Shown here piece by piece: positions 44,234 to 52,472 of a stretch of 64,000 bases of DNA. Every line of letters begins with the position of its first letter. The stretch's first letter is position 1. Both the position numbers and the translations under genes were made by a program. The stretch is from Roseiarcus sp963794655 (GTDB lineage: Bacteria; Pseudomonadota; Alphaproteobacteria; Rhizobiales; Beijerinckiaceae), in the NCBI GenBank assembly GCA_963794655.1, contig CAWCEV010000008.1, positions 124,001 through 188,000 of the forward strand. Reading direction: 5' to 3'. The notes beneath the pieces are model-generated. The model saw only the letters and a program-made list of their open reading frames with translations. It did not search any database and was not told the DNA's origin.

Positions 44234-44458
44234 TCATGTTAATGAGGAGCGCCCGCCGGTCTCGTTTTGGACGCCGCCCCTCCAGAGGCGGTGGACGCTT
44301 GATCCGTAGGACGCGCTTGTTCCGGAGCTGTCGAACACCGCGAGATAATTGACGCGGCTCGTCTCTGACGGGATGTCCTGTCCTTCAATGGCGTGGACGG
44401 TCGCGCCAGCCGCGGTGAGAGAAACCACAACTAAGAAGGCGATAGGGAATTGTTTCAT
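44234..44458 (-). CDS. Small secreted protein
   Basis: A 74-residue protein with a signal peptide (MKQFPIAFLVVVSLTAAGAT, cleavage near VHA). The mature ~50 residues are polar and Ser/Gly-rich with no recognised motif. It reads away from marR, from the promoter that in copy A drives the cupin gene, so it may be MarR-regulated. Next gene is the AIDA-repeat protein, 57 bp on. Function unknown. Confidence 0.5.
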   Translation of the reverse strand: MKQFPIAFLVVVSLTAAGATVHAIEGQDIPSETSRVNYLAVFDSSGTSASYGSSVHRLWRGGVQNETGGRSSLT

Positions 44459-44540
44459 ACCCAGCCCCCCTCACTGCTTGGCGACGCGGACGAATTGGCG
44501 CGCAGGTCCGTGATTTCCGATGACAAAGCCTTTCCTCTTG

Positions 44541-44557
44541 GGTAAACTCGATTTACC
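44541..44557. promoter_or_regulatory. Predicted MarR operator 1
   Basis: GGTAAACTCGATTTACC, a perfect inverted repeat with a 5-bp centre between the marR start and the small secreted-protein gene. It matches the site before the cupin gene. Confidence 0.65.
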
Positions 44558-44564
44558 GTATCAG

Positions 44565-44581
44565 GGTAAATGGAATTTACT
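44565..44581. promoter_or_regulatory. Predicted MarR operator 2
   Basis: GGTAAATGGAATTTACT, the same form with one mismatch in the right half, centred 24 bp from operator 1 and ending three bases before the marR ATG. It would block marR translation initiation or transcription when bound. Confidence 0.55.
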
Positions 44582-44583
44582 AA

Positions 44584-45072
44584 ATGTCAACACCCTCTGA
44601 CGCGCCGGCGGCGATCGAGAGCTCGAACATGCTCATAGGGGCGCTGCTTCGTGTTCCGTCACAGACCATTCACCGCCGGATCATCCGTGAACTCAATGCC
44701 GCAGGCTTCAAGGAGTTGCGGGTCCCGCATATGGCGGTGCTGCAATTTCCCGGTCCCAACGGGGCTCGGCCCAGTGTCCTCGCGGAACGCGCCGGGGTGA
44801 GCAAGCAGGCGATGAACCAACTGCTTCGCAGCCTTGAAGGATATGGTTACGTAGGCCGCCTAGATGCGCTCGACGAAGGGCGCGCGCGCTCTGTTCATTT
44901 CACCGCATATGGAGAGGCCGCCTATGCCAAGATTCACGACATCTTGCGCGATATCGAGCGCGAATGGCGGTCCGAGCTCGGACAGAAGGACTTTGCATTG
45001 CTCAAGAAACTGCTGATCCGGGTTTGGAGCAGCCCACTGGTCAGTTCACTGGAGCCCGAATCGCGCTTTTGA
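44584..45072 (+). CDS. MarR-family transcriptional regulator
   Basis: A 162-residue winged-helix regulator. The recognition region is ARPSVLAERAGVSKQAMNQL followed by LRSLEGYGYVGRLDALDEGR, the wing, and helical dimerisation segments at both ends (SQTIHRRIIRELNAAGFK; IHDILRDIEREWRSELG). Start at ATG 44584. Two predicted operators overlap its promoter, indicating autoregulation, and the same palindrome precedes the cupin gene. No redox Cys is evident, so a small-molecule ligand is more likely (inference). Confidence 0.87.
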   Translation: MSTPSDAPAAIESSNMLIGALLRVPSQTIHRRIIRELNAAGFKELRVPHMAVLQFPGPNGARPSVLAERAGVSKQAMNQLLRSLEGYGYVGRLDALDEGRARSVHFTAYGEAAYAKIHDILRDIEREWRSELGQKDFALLKKLLIRVWSSPLVSSLEPESRF

Positions 45073-45121
45073 ACGTGGTCGGCAGTGACTAGCGCAAGCT
45101 GGGTCGCTGGAAAGCAGGCAA

Positions 45122-46894
45122 ATGGCTCAGAACCGGAAACTCGCCGCAATCCTCGCTGCCGACGTGGTCGGATTTAGCCGTCTCGTCGGCTCGGACGAGG
45201 ATCGCACCCTCGCCCGACTAAAGGCGTTGCAGAGCGACCTGATTGACCCGGCCATCGGCGTTCACAAAGGACGAGTTGTGAAATGGATGGGTGACGGGCT
45301 GCTTGCCGAATTTCGCAGCGTCGTCGACGCCGTGCAGTGCGCAATCGAAGTCCAGCGCGGCATGCTTGAACACAACGCGGACGTGCCGGCCGAACGGAGG
45401 ATGGAATTTCGCGTCGGCGTCCACCTGGGAGACGTAGTTGAGGAAGCCGACGGCGACCTGATGGGAGACGGGGTCAACATCGCCGCGCGGCTGGAAAGCG
45501 TCGCCAAGCCGGGCGCAATTTGCCTCTCCGAGCAGGCATTTTGGCAGGTGAGGGGACGGCTCGATGTCGCTGTTCGCGACCTGGGTCCGACCCAGCTCAA
45601 GAACATTGCGGATCCCATTCGGATCTACTCGCTTGAAGCGGGCGCGCCCGCAAAGTCCCGGCCGTTCGGCGCGACGGACAGGTCCGATCCGCCCCGTCTT
45701 TCGATTGTCGTCCTGCCCTTTGCCAATATGGGCGGCGATGCGGACCAAGAGCATTTCGTCGACGGCATCACGGAGAGCCTCACGACCGACCTTTCGCGGA
45801 TACGAGGCGCGCTCGTCATCGGGCGCAACACGGCTTTCACCTTTAAGGGGAAAGCCGTCGATCTCACACAGGTCGGGCGCGAGCTGAACGTCCGGTACGT
45901 TCTCGAAGGCAGCGTCCAGCGCGGCGGAAACCGCATGCGCGTTAATGTCCAGCTCATCGATGCGGAAACCGGCAATCATCTTTGGGCGGAACGGTTCGAC
46001 AAGCCGCTCGCTGACCTTTTCGACATGCAGGACGAAATCATTGCTCGATTGGCGAGCGCACTGAACACGCAGCTTGTCACAGCTGAGGCGCGGCGTGCCG
46101 AACAGGCTGCGACCCCCAACTCGATGGACCTCTACTTCCAGGGGATGGCCTGGTTCTATAGAGGGCTGATCCCACAGAATATCGCGCAAGCATGCGCCTA
46201 CTTCGATCGCGCGCTCAAATCCGACCCAGAGAATGTCGAGGCGCTAATCGGACTGGCTGGCATGGAGGCGTTGGAGGGGGTCAATTCCTTCGTAGCCGAC
46301 CCAACGAAGTCCTTTGAAGCAGCAGAAGTGAAGTTGACCAAAGCCTTGTCGTCCGCGCCTGACCATGCGGGAGGCCATATGTGGCTGGGACTGGTCAACA
46401 TATTCACGAAGCGCGCCGTGCAGGGCATCGCCGAGTGCGAACATGCATTGGCGCTGGATCGAAATCTCGCCGCGGCCTCCGCGTCCATCGGCTTTGGCAA
46501 GATACTGGTTGGTCGCGCCCAAGAGACGGAGGGGTACATTTCAGAGGCGTTACGCCTCAGCCCGCGAGACACGGCCGCTTATATCTGGCTCACGCACGCT
46601 GCTCTGGCGAGCAACCACCTCGGGGAATGGGAGCAAGCGATCGTTTGGTGTCGACGGGCGATCGAGGAGAATCGAAATTATCCTAGGGCACACTTTCAGT
46701 TCGCCGTAGCCCAAGCGCACATCGGTCGGCTTGACAAGTCTCGTTCCTCAGCCAGAGCGGGTATCGCAATAAATCCATCGTTCACTGCGTCTCGCGCCCG
46801 CGCCAACTGGACAGCTCTCAGCGACAATTCCACCTACTTGTCTCAATTGGAGCCGGTCTTGGAGGGCCTCCGGAAGGCGGGGTTGCAAGAATAG
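45122..46894 (+). CDS. Class III cyclase fused to TPR domains
   Basis: A 590-residue protein. Residues 5-170 are a class III cyclase (AADVVGFSRLVGSDEDRTLA, WMGDGLLAEFRS, GVHLGDVVEEADGDLMGDGV, NIAARLESVAKPG). Residues ~195-330 match the TolB-like domain found between cyclase and TPRs (LSIVVLPFANMGGD, DGITESLTTDLSRI, GRELNVRYVLEGSV, HLWAERFDKPLADLF). The rest is a series of TPR helices. The domain order is typical of rhizobial adenylate cyclases. Starts 49 bp after marR; ATG at 45122. Confidence 0.9.
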   Translation: MAQNRKLAAILAADVVGFSRLVGSDEDRTLARLKALQSDLIDPAIGVHKGRVVKWMGDGLLAEFRSVVDAVQCAIEVQRGMLEHNADVPAERRMEFRVGVHLGDVVEEADGDLMGDGVNIAARLESVAKPGAICLSEQAFWQVRGRLDVAVRDLGPTQLKNIADPIRIYSLEAGAPAKSRPFGATDRSDPPRLSIVVLPFANMGGDADQEHFVDGITESLTTDLSRIRGALVIGRNTAFTFKGKAVDLTQVGRELNVRYVLEGSVQRGGNRMRVNVQLIDAETGNHLWAERFDKPLADLFDMQDEIIARLASALNTQLVTAEARRAEQAATPNSMDLYFQGMAWFYRGLIPQNIAQACAYFDRALKSDPENVEALIGLAGMEALEGVNSFVADPTKSFEAAEVKLTKALSSAPDHAGGHMWLGLVNIFTKRAVQGIAECEHALALDRNLAAASASIGFGKILVGRAQETEGYISEALRLSPRDTAAYIWLTHAALASNHLGEWEQAIVWCRRAIEENRNYPRAHFQFAVAQAHIGRLDKSRSSARAGIAINPSFTASRARANWTALSDNSTYLSQLEPVLEGLRKAGLQE

Positions 46895-47244
46895 GTCCCA
46901 CTTGCGTTTTCTGCAAACTTCGGAAATAGAATAAGAAATTTCGGAGTTCTTCGTTCCGTCGGGTAGGGGAGAGGGCTACGGGGCGGAATATTTCAGCCGC
47001 CTCCGCCGCGCGGAGGCTGGCCATCATCATCATATAGCTGGCGATTAACGGGTGTTGTGGCGCAAAGGCCATAAGCGGAATCCAAGCGCTGCCCCAATAT
47101 CACGGGAGGGTATCGTGACTTAGGGGGTCGCGCCTTGGTGGGCGCTTGCGGCGGCTGCCGCGCTCTCAATAGCGACGATTGCTCTAATCGGCAACGTTTC
47201 GAGAGACGCCATTCTGGAACCACTTTATCTGGTCCCCCCGCAAT
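46895..47244. other. Intergenic, short repeats only
   Basis: About 350 bp without a gene. It contains 46963-46986 (repeat of 42594-42617) and 46983-47010 (repeat, near 48571-48596). These may be remains of small mobile repeats. Confidence 0.3.
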
Positions 47245-48226
47245 TCAGCCGGTGGGGGGTATTCGATCAGGGGCATGGTCGGAACCCCAATTGGGGGGCG
47301 GTGGCAGTCCAGCCTCGAATGCGAACCAAGTGTGGTGGGGCTTTTTATCGACGGTTACTTCGTAGACCACGCATCCAATAACGGAGGGTATAATGTGGGC
47401 CTTTCCCTCCTCATCCTTGAATGGGAGTTTATAGGCGGAGAGATCAGTGAAAACAAACAATGTTGCGTGCCCAATTGTGACCTGATCTTGCGGGAAGATA
47501 ATCCCGACGATATTAAAATCAGAGCGCCGCTGCCGCTCCCCCTGCTCGCAAACCGTTTCTTCTTCTTTCTCCATAGAATACAACAAGTCAGGAGCGATGC
47601 TGACGTGGACCCGTATATTCTTAGCTGGCGATTTCCCAATGTTTCTGACCACGAACTGGATGCCTTGAAAATTGAGCGAGTTTCACTGCCGCGGAAATAT
47701 TCCGCATCGATAAACTCAACCTCAATCCAAGCCCTTTGGTCGGCTTGCAGGAGGTCTATTTGAGCGGTGGTGGGCGGATTCTTCTGATCGGCCCATATAC
47801 CCGGCGCATTTCGTACACCTGCGCGAGGATAGCAATGCCAGTGGCGGCGACAATCATCATAGTAACAAGTTCAATGCGCTGCTTTCTATTTTCCTCGTCT
47901 TTTTCTTGAGCGCGATTAGCTCTGGCTTGGTCGTTTATGGCCTGAATTAGAGCAGACGTTCCGGAGGGGTCCTCTCTATCGCCATCTTCATTCTGCTGGC
48001 GTGGATTAAGGGATTCGGTTGTTTCTGGGTCGCCCTGAACTATTGAATCGCCCGCTGTGTTAGCGATCGCCGCGCCAATTGCCCAAGCCACAAATGCAAG
48101 GCCAAGGACGAGCCACCAAAACAGCCCTACGTCTATGATATCTGGGAACGCGAATATTATCGCGACAGTCGCTAGAAAAAATGCAAACAGCGCCCCGAGG
48201 GCAAAATCCGAGACACTGAGGCGCAA
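47245..48226 (-). pseudogene. Membrane protein with soluble C-terminal domain, two frameshifts
   Basis: Reads as one protein in three frames. From 48226: two or more TM helices, an acidic linker and a third helix (VTMMIVAATGIAILAQVYEM). The next frame continues LLQADQRAWIEVEFIDAEYF. The last one (from ~47655) continues FVVRNIGKSPAKNIRVHVSI to NWGSDHAPDRIPPTG. The order matches a widespread proteobacterial family in which a TM region is followed by an RAWIGV... beta domain (function unknown). Shifts lie near 47785 and 47655. Confidence 0.6.
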
Positions 48227-48238
48227 TGCGCAGTCCCT

Positions 48239-48430
48239 TCAAATATCCTCCAATTGTATTCCGCTTCTTTCGAGCGCCTCAAGGGCGGCGAGAAAAAAGG
48301 TGGCGGCAAAAGTCCCGCGCTAGCTTGTTCGTTATCGAAGCTGTCGTTTCCCCCCATCCCTTGGCATTGAGCCGCTTCGCTAGTTCCTCGTAGGTCACAT
48401 CGGCTCGTTTTAGGGCGCGGATCGCCAAGG
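48239..48430 (-). pseudogene. DUF6471-like protein remnant
   Basis: Successive frames give IRALKRADVTYEELAKRLNA, then ETTASITNKLAR, then GTFAATFFLAALEALERSGI and QLEDI-stop. This is the order of a DUF6471 domain (a small HTH-like family). At least two single-base shifts break it, and a 19-bp tandem duplication lies in its 5' part. Not functional as sequenced. Confidence 0.55.
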
Positions 48431-48464
48431 GAACGATCGTTAACGAAGGGAACGATCGTTAACG
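48427..48464. repeat. Perfect 2 x 19-bp tandem repeat
   Basis: AAGGGAACGATCGTTAACG is repeated head to tail at 48427-48445 and 48446-48464. Each unit contains the 10-bp palindrome AACGATCGTT. It lies in the 5' part of the DUF6471-like remnant, so it may be the cause of one frameshift. Confidence 0.8.
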
Positions 48465-48686
48465 CGGACGAAGCGTCCTCATGGGACGACCTTAGCGCCC
48501 ACTTCGAAATGAAGCGGAGCAATCACGAGGAAGCGTACAGCTTCGATGGCTCTTGCACGAACTGGGCGGAGGAATATTTCAGCCGCCTTCGCCGCGCTGA
48601 CTGCAATTCCTCCGCTTACGTCAATCCAATATTGTTGTACGCGTGGGGATAGCCCACACCCTCGCGCCCACCACCTTCCCACCATC
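48465..48686. other. Intergenic with short repeat
   Basis: About 220 bp; the repeat at 48571-48596 matches 46983-47010. No gene supported. Confidence 0.3.
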
Positions 48687-48995
48687 CTATAACTGCCTGC
48701 GCCGCCATTGCTGGCGCAACGCGTGGATCATTCCTCGCGCCATAGCGTGCGCCGGCATCTTGTCGCCGGTATCAAGGCCCTTGGCCGCCATGACGTGAAG
48801 GGCAAGCTCCTTGGTCGTCTTTGGGCCTCTGGCAAGGGCTTCCTTGCATAGGCGGATCATCTCGCCGTGAGCGAATATGCGGTGCGTATCGACGTAGCTT
48901 GAAACGTCCTCGCCGTCGCCGCTCGCTTCGAAGATGGTTATGCACGCCGTGACGTGCGCCAAGTCCGCGCGAGCTTGCGCTCTGGGGGCGGGCAT
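48687..48995 (-). CDS. Small hypothetical protein
   Basis: A 102-residue protein. GEMIRLCKEALARGPKTTKE then LALHVMAAKGLDTGDKM matches a family of small uncharacterised alphaproteobacterial proteins, which look like winged helices (RLVLDALR...TTREIA...VMAAKG). N-terminal half is helical. ATG 48995 gives a plausible start; upstream codons are broken by stops. No conserved neighbour. Confidence 0.55.
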   Translation of the reverse strand: MPAPRAQARADLAHVTACITIFEASGDGEDVSSYVDTHRIFAHGEMIRLCKEALARGPKTTKELALHVMAAKGLDTGDKMPAHAMARGMIHALRQQWRRRQL

Positions 48996-49300
48996 AGCAG
49001 CTAAGGCGCGAATAAGCTGCCGTCGCCGTTCCTAGCCGCTTGTAGGTCAAAAGTGCTTTCGCCGGCGGCCGCTTCGCGCAAATAGCGGTCATTGCCGAAA
49101 GGCGCGCCGAACGTGTCAAACCGTCGGAACGCCGTCGTTCGCGGAACGCGACCGTTTCGACGGGTTGCGGCCGCAGACCGAACACGACACTTGCGCTACG
49201 AGGGAGCGCATCTTGCCTGCTGGTTTAGCCCAGGCGCTCGGGAGTATGGTGCGCTCGAAAAGGCTGGGGCGCGCCTGCCTCGGATGCCAACGACTATCCT
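48996..49300. other. Intergenic, possible decayed gene
   Basis: About 305 bp. A minus-strand frame with a CSVCGRNPSKRS motif near 49130-49180 looks like a zinc-ribbon fragment, but flanking stops prevent a firm call. Confidence 0.3.
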
Positions 49301-50512
49301 TTACTTCGTCAACGGGCACCCGCTGTCGGCGGCTGTCGGATAGGCGGTGTCGCCGGGCACGGCTGCAAGGAGATTGTAATAGTCCCAGTCGCGTTTGCTT
49401 TCCGACGGCTTCTTGACTTCGAACAGATAGAGGTCCGACACCATGCGGCCATTGGCCTGCACATGCCCGTTCGACGTGAAGGCGTCGTCGACCGGCAGCT
49501 CCTTCAGCTTCTTGGCGACCGCGTCGGCGTCCTTGGTCCCGGCGGCTTTCACCGCCTTGAGATATTGCAGCGTCGCGGAGTAAACGCCCGCCTGGATCAT
49601 GTTCGGCATCCGCCCGGTGCGCTTAAAGAAGCGCTCGCCGAATTCGCGCGTCCGGTCGTTGAGGTCCCAATAATAGCTCTCGGTCAGCACCAGACCCTGC
49701 GCGGCTTCCAGCCCAAGGCCGTGGACCTCCGCCACCGTCAACAGCGGCGCCGCAAGCCGCTGGCCGCCGGCGACAATGCCGAATTCCGCGGCCTGCTTAA
49801 TCAAATTGATGGCGTCTTGGCCGCCTCCGTTGAGGGCCACAATCTTCGCCTTGGAGCTTTGCGCCTGCAAGAGGAAGGATGAGAAGTCAGGGGTGTTGAG
49901 CGGGAAGAGCACGTGGCCGAACACCTTGCCCCCGCTGGCCGTGATGATCTCGCCGGTATCTTTCTCCGTCGCGTGACCGGCGGTAGTGTCCACGGTGACG
50001 AAGAACCAGATGTCCGCGCCGGTCCTCACCAGCGCGCCACCCGTCGAAACCGCGAGCGCGTGCGAGTCATAGGCCCAGTGGAAGCCGTAGGGCGTGCAGG
50101 CCGAGCCGGTCAGGGCCGGCGTCGACGAGGCCACGACGATATCGATCTTCTTCTTCTCGGCGGCGATCTGCTGCACCGCAAGCGCCACCGACGACAACGT
50201 GAGGTCGGTGATCATGTCGACGCCCTCGATGTCGTACCAGCGGCGGGCGATGGCGGTGGCGAGATCGGGCTTGCTCTGGTGATCAGCGCTGATCAACTCG
50301 ATCTTTTCGCCAAGCACACTGCCGCCGAAATCCTCAATCGCCATTTTCGCGGCCTCGACCGACCCCTTGCCGCCAAAATCGGCGTAGACTCCCGATTGAT
50401 CGTTGAGGACGCCGATCTTGACGCCCTGCGCCGCCGCCGGCGCGCTCAAGAACAAAATGCATGCCGCGATGGCGGAGGACGCAAATTGGACAATCCGCAC
50501 ATTGCAAATCAT
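49301..50512 (-). CDS. Branched-chain amino acid type ABC transporter binding protein
   Basis: A 403-residue periplasmic protein (signal peptide ending SAPAAAQG). Core features of the LivK-type family: VKIGVLNDQSGVYADFGGKG, VEAAKMAIEDFGG, and VDMITDLTLSSVALAVQQIA. Ligands of this family range widely from amino acids to aromatic acids and amides. No permease or ATPase gene lies beside it. It follows the cyclase-AAA gene on the same strand with a 90-bp gap, so they could be linked. Starts at ATG 50512. Confidence 0.88.
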   Translation of the reverse strand: MICNVRIVQFASSAIAACILFLSAPAAAQGVKIGVLNDQSGVYADFGGKGSVEAAKMAIEDFGGSVLGEKIELISADHQSKPDLATAIARRWYDIEGVDMITDLTLSSVALAVQQIAAEKKKIDIVVASSTPALTGSACTPYGFHWAYDSHALAVSTGGALVRTGADIWFFVTVDTTAGHATEKDTGEIITASGGKVFGHVLFPLNTPDFSSFLLQAQSSKAKIVALNGGGQDAINLIKQAAEFGIVAGGQRLAAPLLTVAEVHGLGLEAAQGLVLTESYYWDLNDRTREFGERFFKRTGRMPNMIQAGVYSATLQYLKAVKAAGTKDADAVAKKLKELPVDDAFTSNGHVQANGRMVSDLYLFEVKKPSESKRDWDYYNLLAAVPGDTAYPTAADSGCPLTK

Positions 50513-50602
50513 ATTGCCCTCCCGGTGCGCCGACGAGTCGCCCCGGCCAAATCGGCGGCGCGATCCTGTCGTGCTTAAAACGCCCGCTCCAAACAGCCAT
50601 TC

Positions 50603-51322
50603 TCAGGCAAGACCTTCAAGGAGCGCCTTCGCATCCTTCAGGTCGGCGGTTTTGAATCCTTCGGTGAACCAGCCATACACTGGCGCCAGCAGGTCGTGGG
50701 CCTTCCTACGCTCGCCCCGATCGACCCGGAGCCGGGCGGGATCGCAGGCGGCTCGAAGCTCGAAGATGCGTGACGATTGGTGACGGGCGGCGGCGAGCGC
50801 AGTGTCGAGAGCGACCTCGGCGCGCCGAACGTCATGGGCGTCGAGAGCCAGGCAGGCGCGCGCGCGCAGCCGGTGCAGCTCCGCCGTGCAAAAGTGCTCG
50901 CCTGTCGCCTCAGCGCGGGTCAAACCCTCTTTGCTCACCGCCGCAGCCTCGTCCGGTCGGCCGAGCCGCAGCCAGGCGTCGGCGAGCAGCATGAGGAAAT
51001 AGGTCTGCACAAAAACCGTACCCATGGCCGCGCGCCGGTCGAGGAAGTTGCGCATCTCCCCGGCGGCGCGGTGATCCTGCTCCTCGCAAACGGTACGCCA
51101 TGCCGCCAGGATACGCGCTTCGGGGTAGTACAGGGCGAGCCCGCGCTCCTCGGCCAGCCGCGCTGCGTGGGTCGTGCGGCGATCGAGCTCTTCAAGTTCG
51201 CCGGTGAGCTGCAGCAAAATCGAGCCCCAGTTGAGGGCGTGCGCGACAACCTGGGGTTGCCCGAGCGCTCGCGCATGCGCGATGCCCTCAGCGTTACGGG
51301 CCAGCGCCCGGTCCGGATAGCC
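50603..51322 (-). pseudogene. SAM-cyclase-AAA-TPR protein, 3' part
   Basis: C-terminal part of the cyclase-ATPase protein beyond the IS630 insertion: GYPDRALARNAEGIAHARAL, helical TPR-like repeats and a terminal segment (KTADLKDAKALLEGLA). On its own it has no start; it forms an apparent longer frame only by reading out of the IS. Confidence 0.85.
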
Positions 51323-52401
51323 TAGTGGATCGAATCTAACACTTGATGCCCGCGCCTGACGGCGGCGATGATTTTGTCCGGGTCTGCGGTCCATGTGAAG
51401 GGCCTGGACTGCTGATTGTGCTCTTCGAGGAAGCGGTTGATCGCGGCTTGCAGATCGGTGACGGACCGGAAGACGCCTCGCTTGAGCCTGCGCTTTGTGA
51501 GAGTGGCGAAGAAGCCCTCGACCGCGTTGAGCCAGGAAGCGGACGTCGGCGTGAAGTGGAATGTCCATCGCGGATTGCGTTCGAGCCATCGGCGGACATT
51601 GGGATGCTTGTGGGCGGCGTAGTTGTCGATGATGGCGTGGATCGTCTTCCCCGCAGGAACCTGTCTTTCGACGATATTGAGGAAGCGGATGAACTCCTGA
51701 TGGCGATGGCGCTGCATGTTGCGGCCGATCACCGTGCCGTCGAGGACGTTCATCGCGGCGAACAGCGTCGTCGTTCCGTGCCGCTCGTAGTCGTGTGTCA
51801 TCGTTCCGGCGCGGCCCTTCTTCAGCGGCAGTCCGGGCTGGGTGCGGTCCAGCGCCTGAATCTGGCTCTTCTCGTCGACCGACAGGACGATGGCGTGCGC
51901 GGGCGGATCGACATAGAGCCCGACGACGTCGCGCAATTTGTCGACGAAGCGCGGATCGTTGGACAGCTTGAACTGGCGCATCCGGTGCGGCTGGAGGCCG
52001 TGCTTGCGCCAGATACGTTGAACCGAGCTGACGCTGAGCCCCGCCGCCTTCGCCATCAACAAGCCGGTCCAGTGGGTCGTCTCGCCAGGCGGTTCGCCAA
52101 GTGTCAGCGCGACGACGCGCTCGGCGGCCCCGGCGCTCAGCGGTGGGATGCGCGAGGGACGCGTCTTGTCGCGGAGCAACCCGTCGAACCCCGCCTCGAT
52201 AAAGCGTTCTTGCCAGCGCCATACGCAGGTCTTGGACTTGCCGGTTCGCCGCATGATCTCGTTCGTGCCGACACCATCGGCCGTAAGCAGCACGATCTCG
52301 GCCCGCCAGACCTGCTTCTGCGGCGCGTTGCGGTCACGAACCAGGGCTTTGAGCCGACAAATATCGGCAGACGAAACCGAAAGGGATTTTCCTGCGCGCA
52401 T
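51322..52401 (-). CDS. IS630 family transposase, copy 2
   Basis: The translation equals copy 1 over the full 376 codons of the longest frame. HTH domains and D-D-E residues are intact, so it should be functional. Its stop again uses the target TA plus a flanking G (51322-51324). In the same sense as the interrupted cyclase gene. Confidence 0.92.
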   Translation of the reverse strand: MRAGKSLSVSSADICRLKALVRDRNAPQKQVWRAEIVLLTADGVGTNEIMRRTGKSKTCVWRWQERFIEAGFDGLLRDKTRPSRIPPLSAGAAERVVALTLGEPPGETTHWTGLLMAKAAGLSVSSVQRIWRKHGLQPHRMRQFKLSNDPRFVDKLRDVVGLYVDPPAHAIVLSVDEKSQIQALDRTQPGLPLKKGRAGTMTHDYERHGTTTLFAAMNVLDGTVIGRNMQRHRHQEFIRFLNIVERQVPAGKTIHAIIDNYAAHKHPNVRRWLERNPRWTFHFTPTSASWLNAVEGFFATLTKRRLKRGVFRSVTDLQAAINRFLEEHNQQSRPFTWTADPDKIIAAVRRGHQVLDSIH

Positions 52402-52470
52402 CACGCAAACTCGCACGCCGAAATCCCAGAGGGAATCCCATCCGGGATTCAACTGTCAGGTTCGATCCAC
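51325..52470 (-). mobile_element. IS630-family insertion sequence, copy 2
   Basis: A 1146-bp element equal in length to copy 1, in inverted orientation, flanked by TA at 51323-51324 and 52471-52472. The termini are the same GTGGATCGAA inverted repeats. The two copies enclose ~18 kb (33294-51324), and recombination between them could invert it. Confidence 0.93.
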
Positions 52471-52472
52471 TA

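Larger units (their letters stand above)
44488..44598. repeat. Direct repeat copy B (truncated cupin end plus marR promoter)
   Basis: Counterpart of 43198-43310. Here marR is intact and the cupin gene is cut: the minus strand reads MSSEITDLRANSS from a TTG preceded by AGAGGAAAGG, matching the cupin start MSPEIIDDLRANPS, then diverges. Left boundary is uncertain by a base or two. Confidence 0.8.

Noticed and set aside
50603..52222. A 539-residue frame spanning the cyclase 3' part and IS630
   Set aside because: It reads an out-of-frame part of the transposase; the real arrangement is a gene split at TA.
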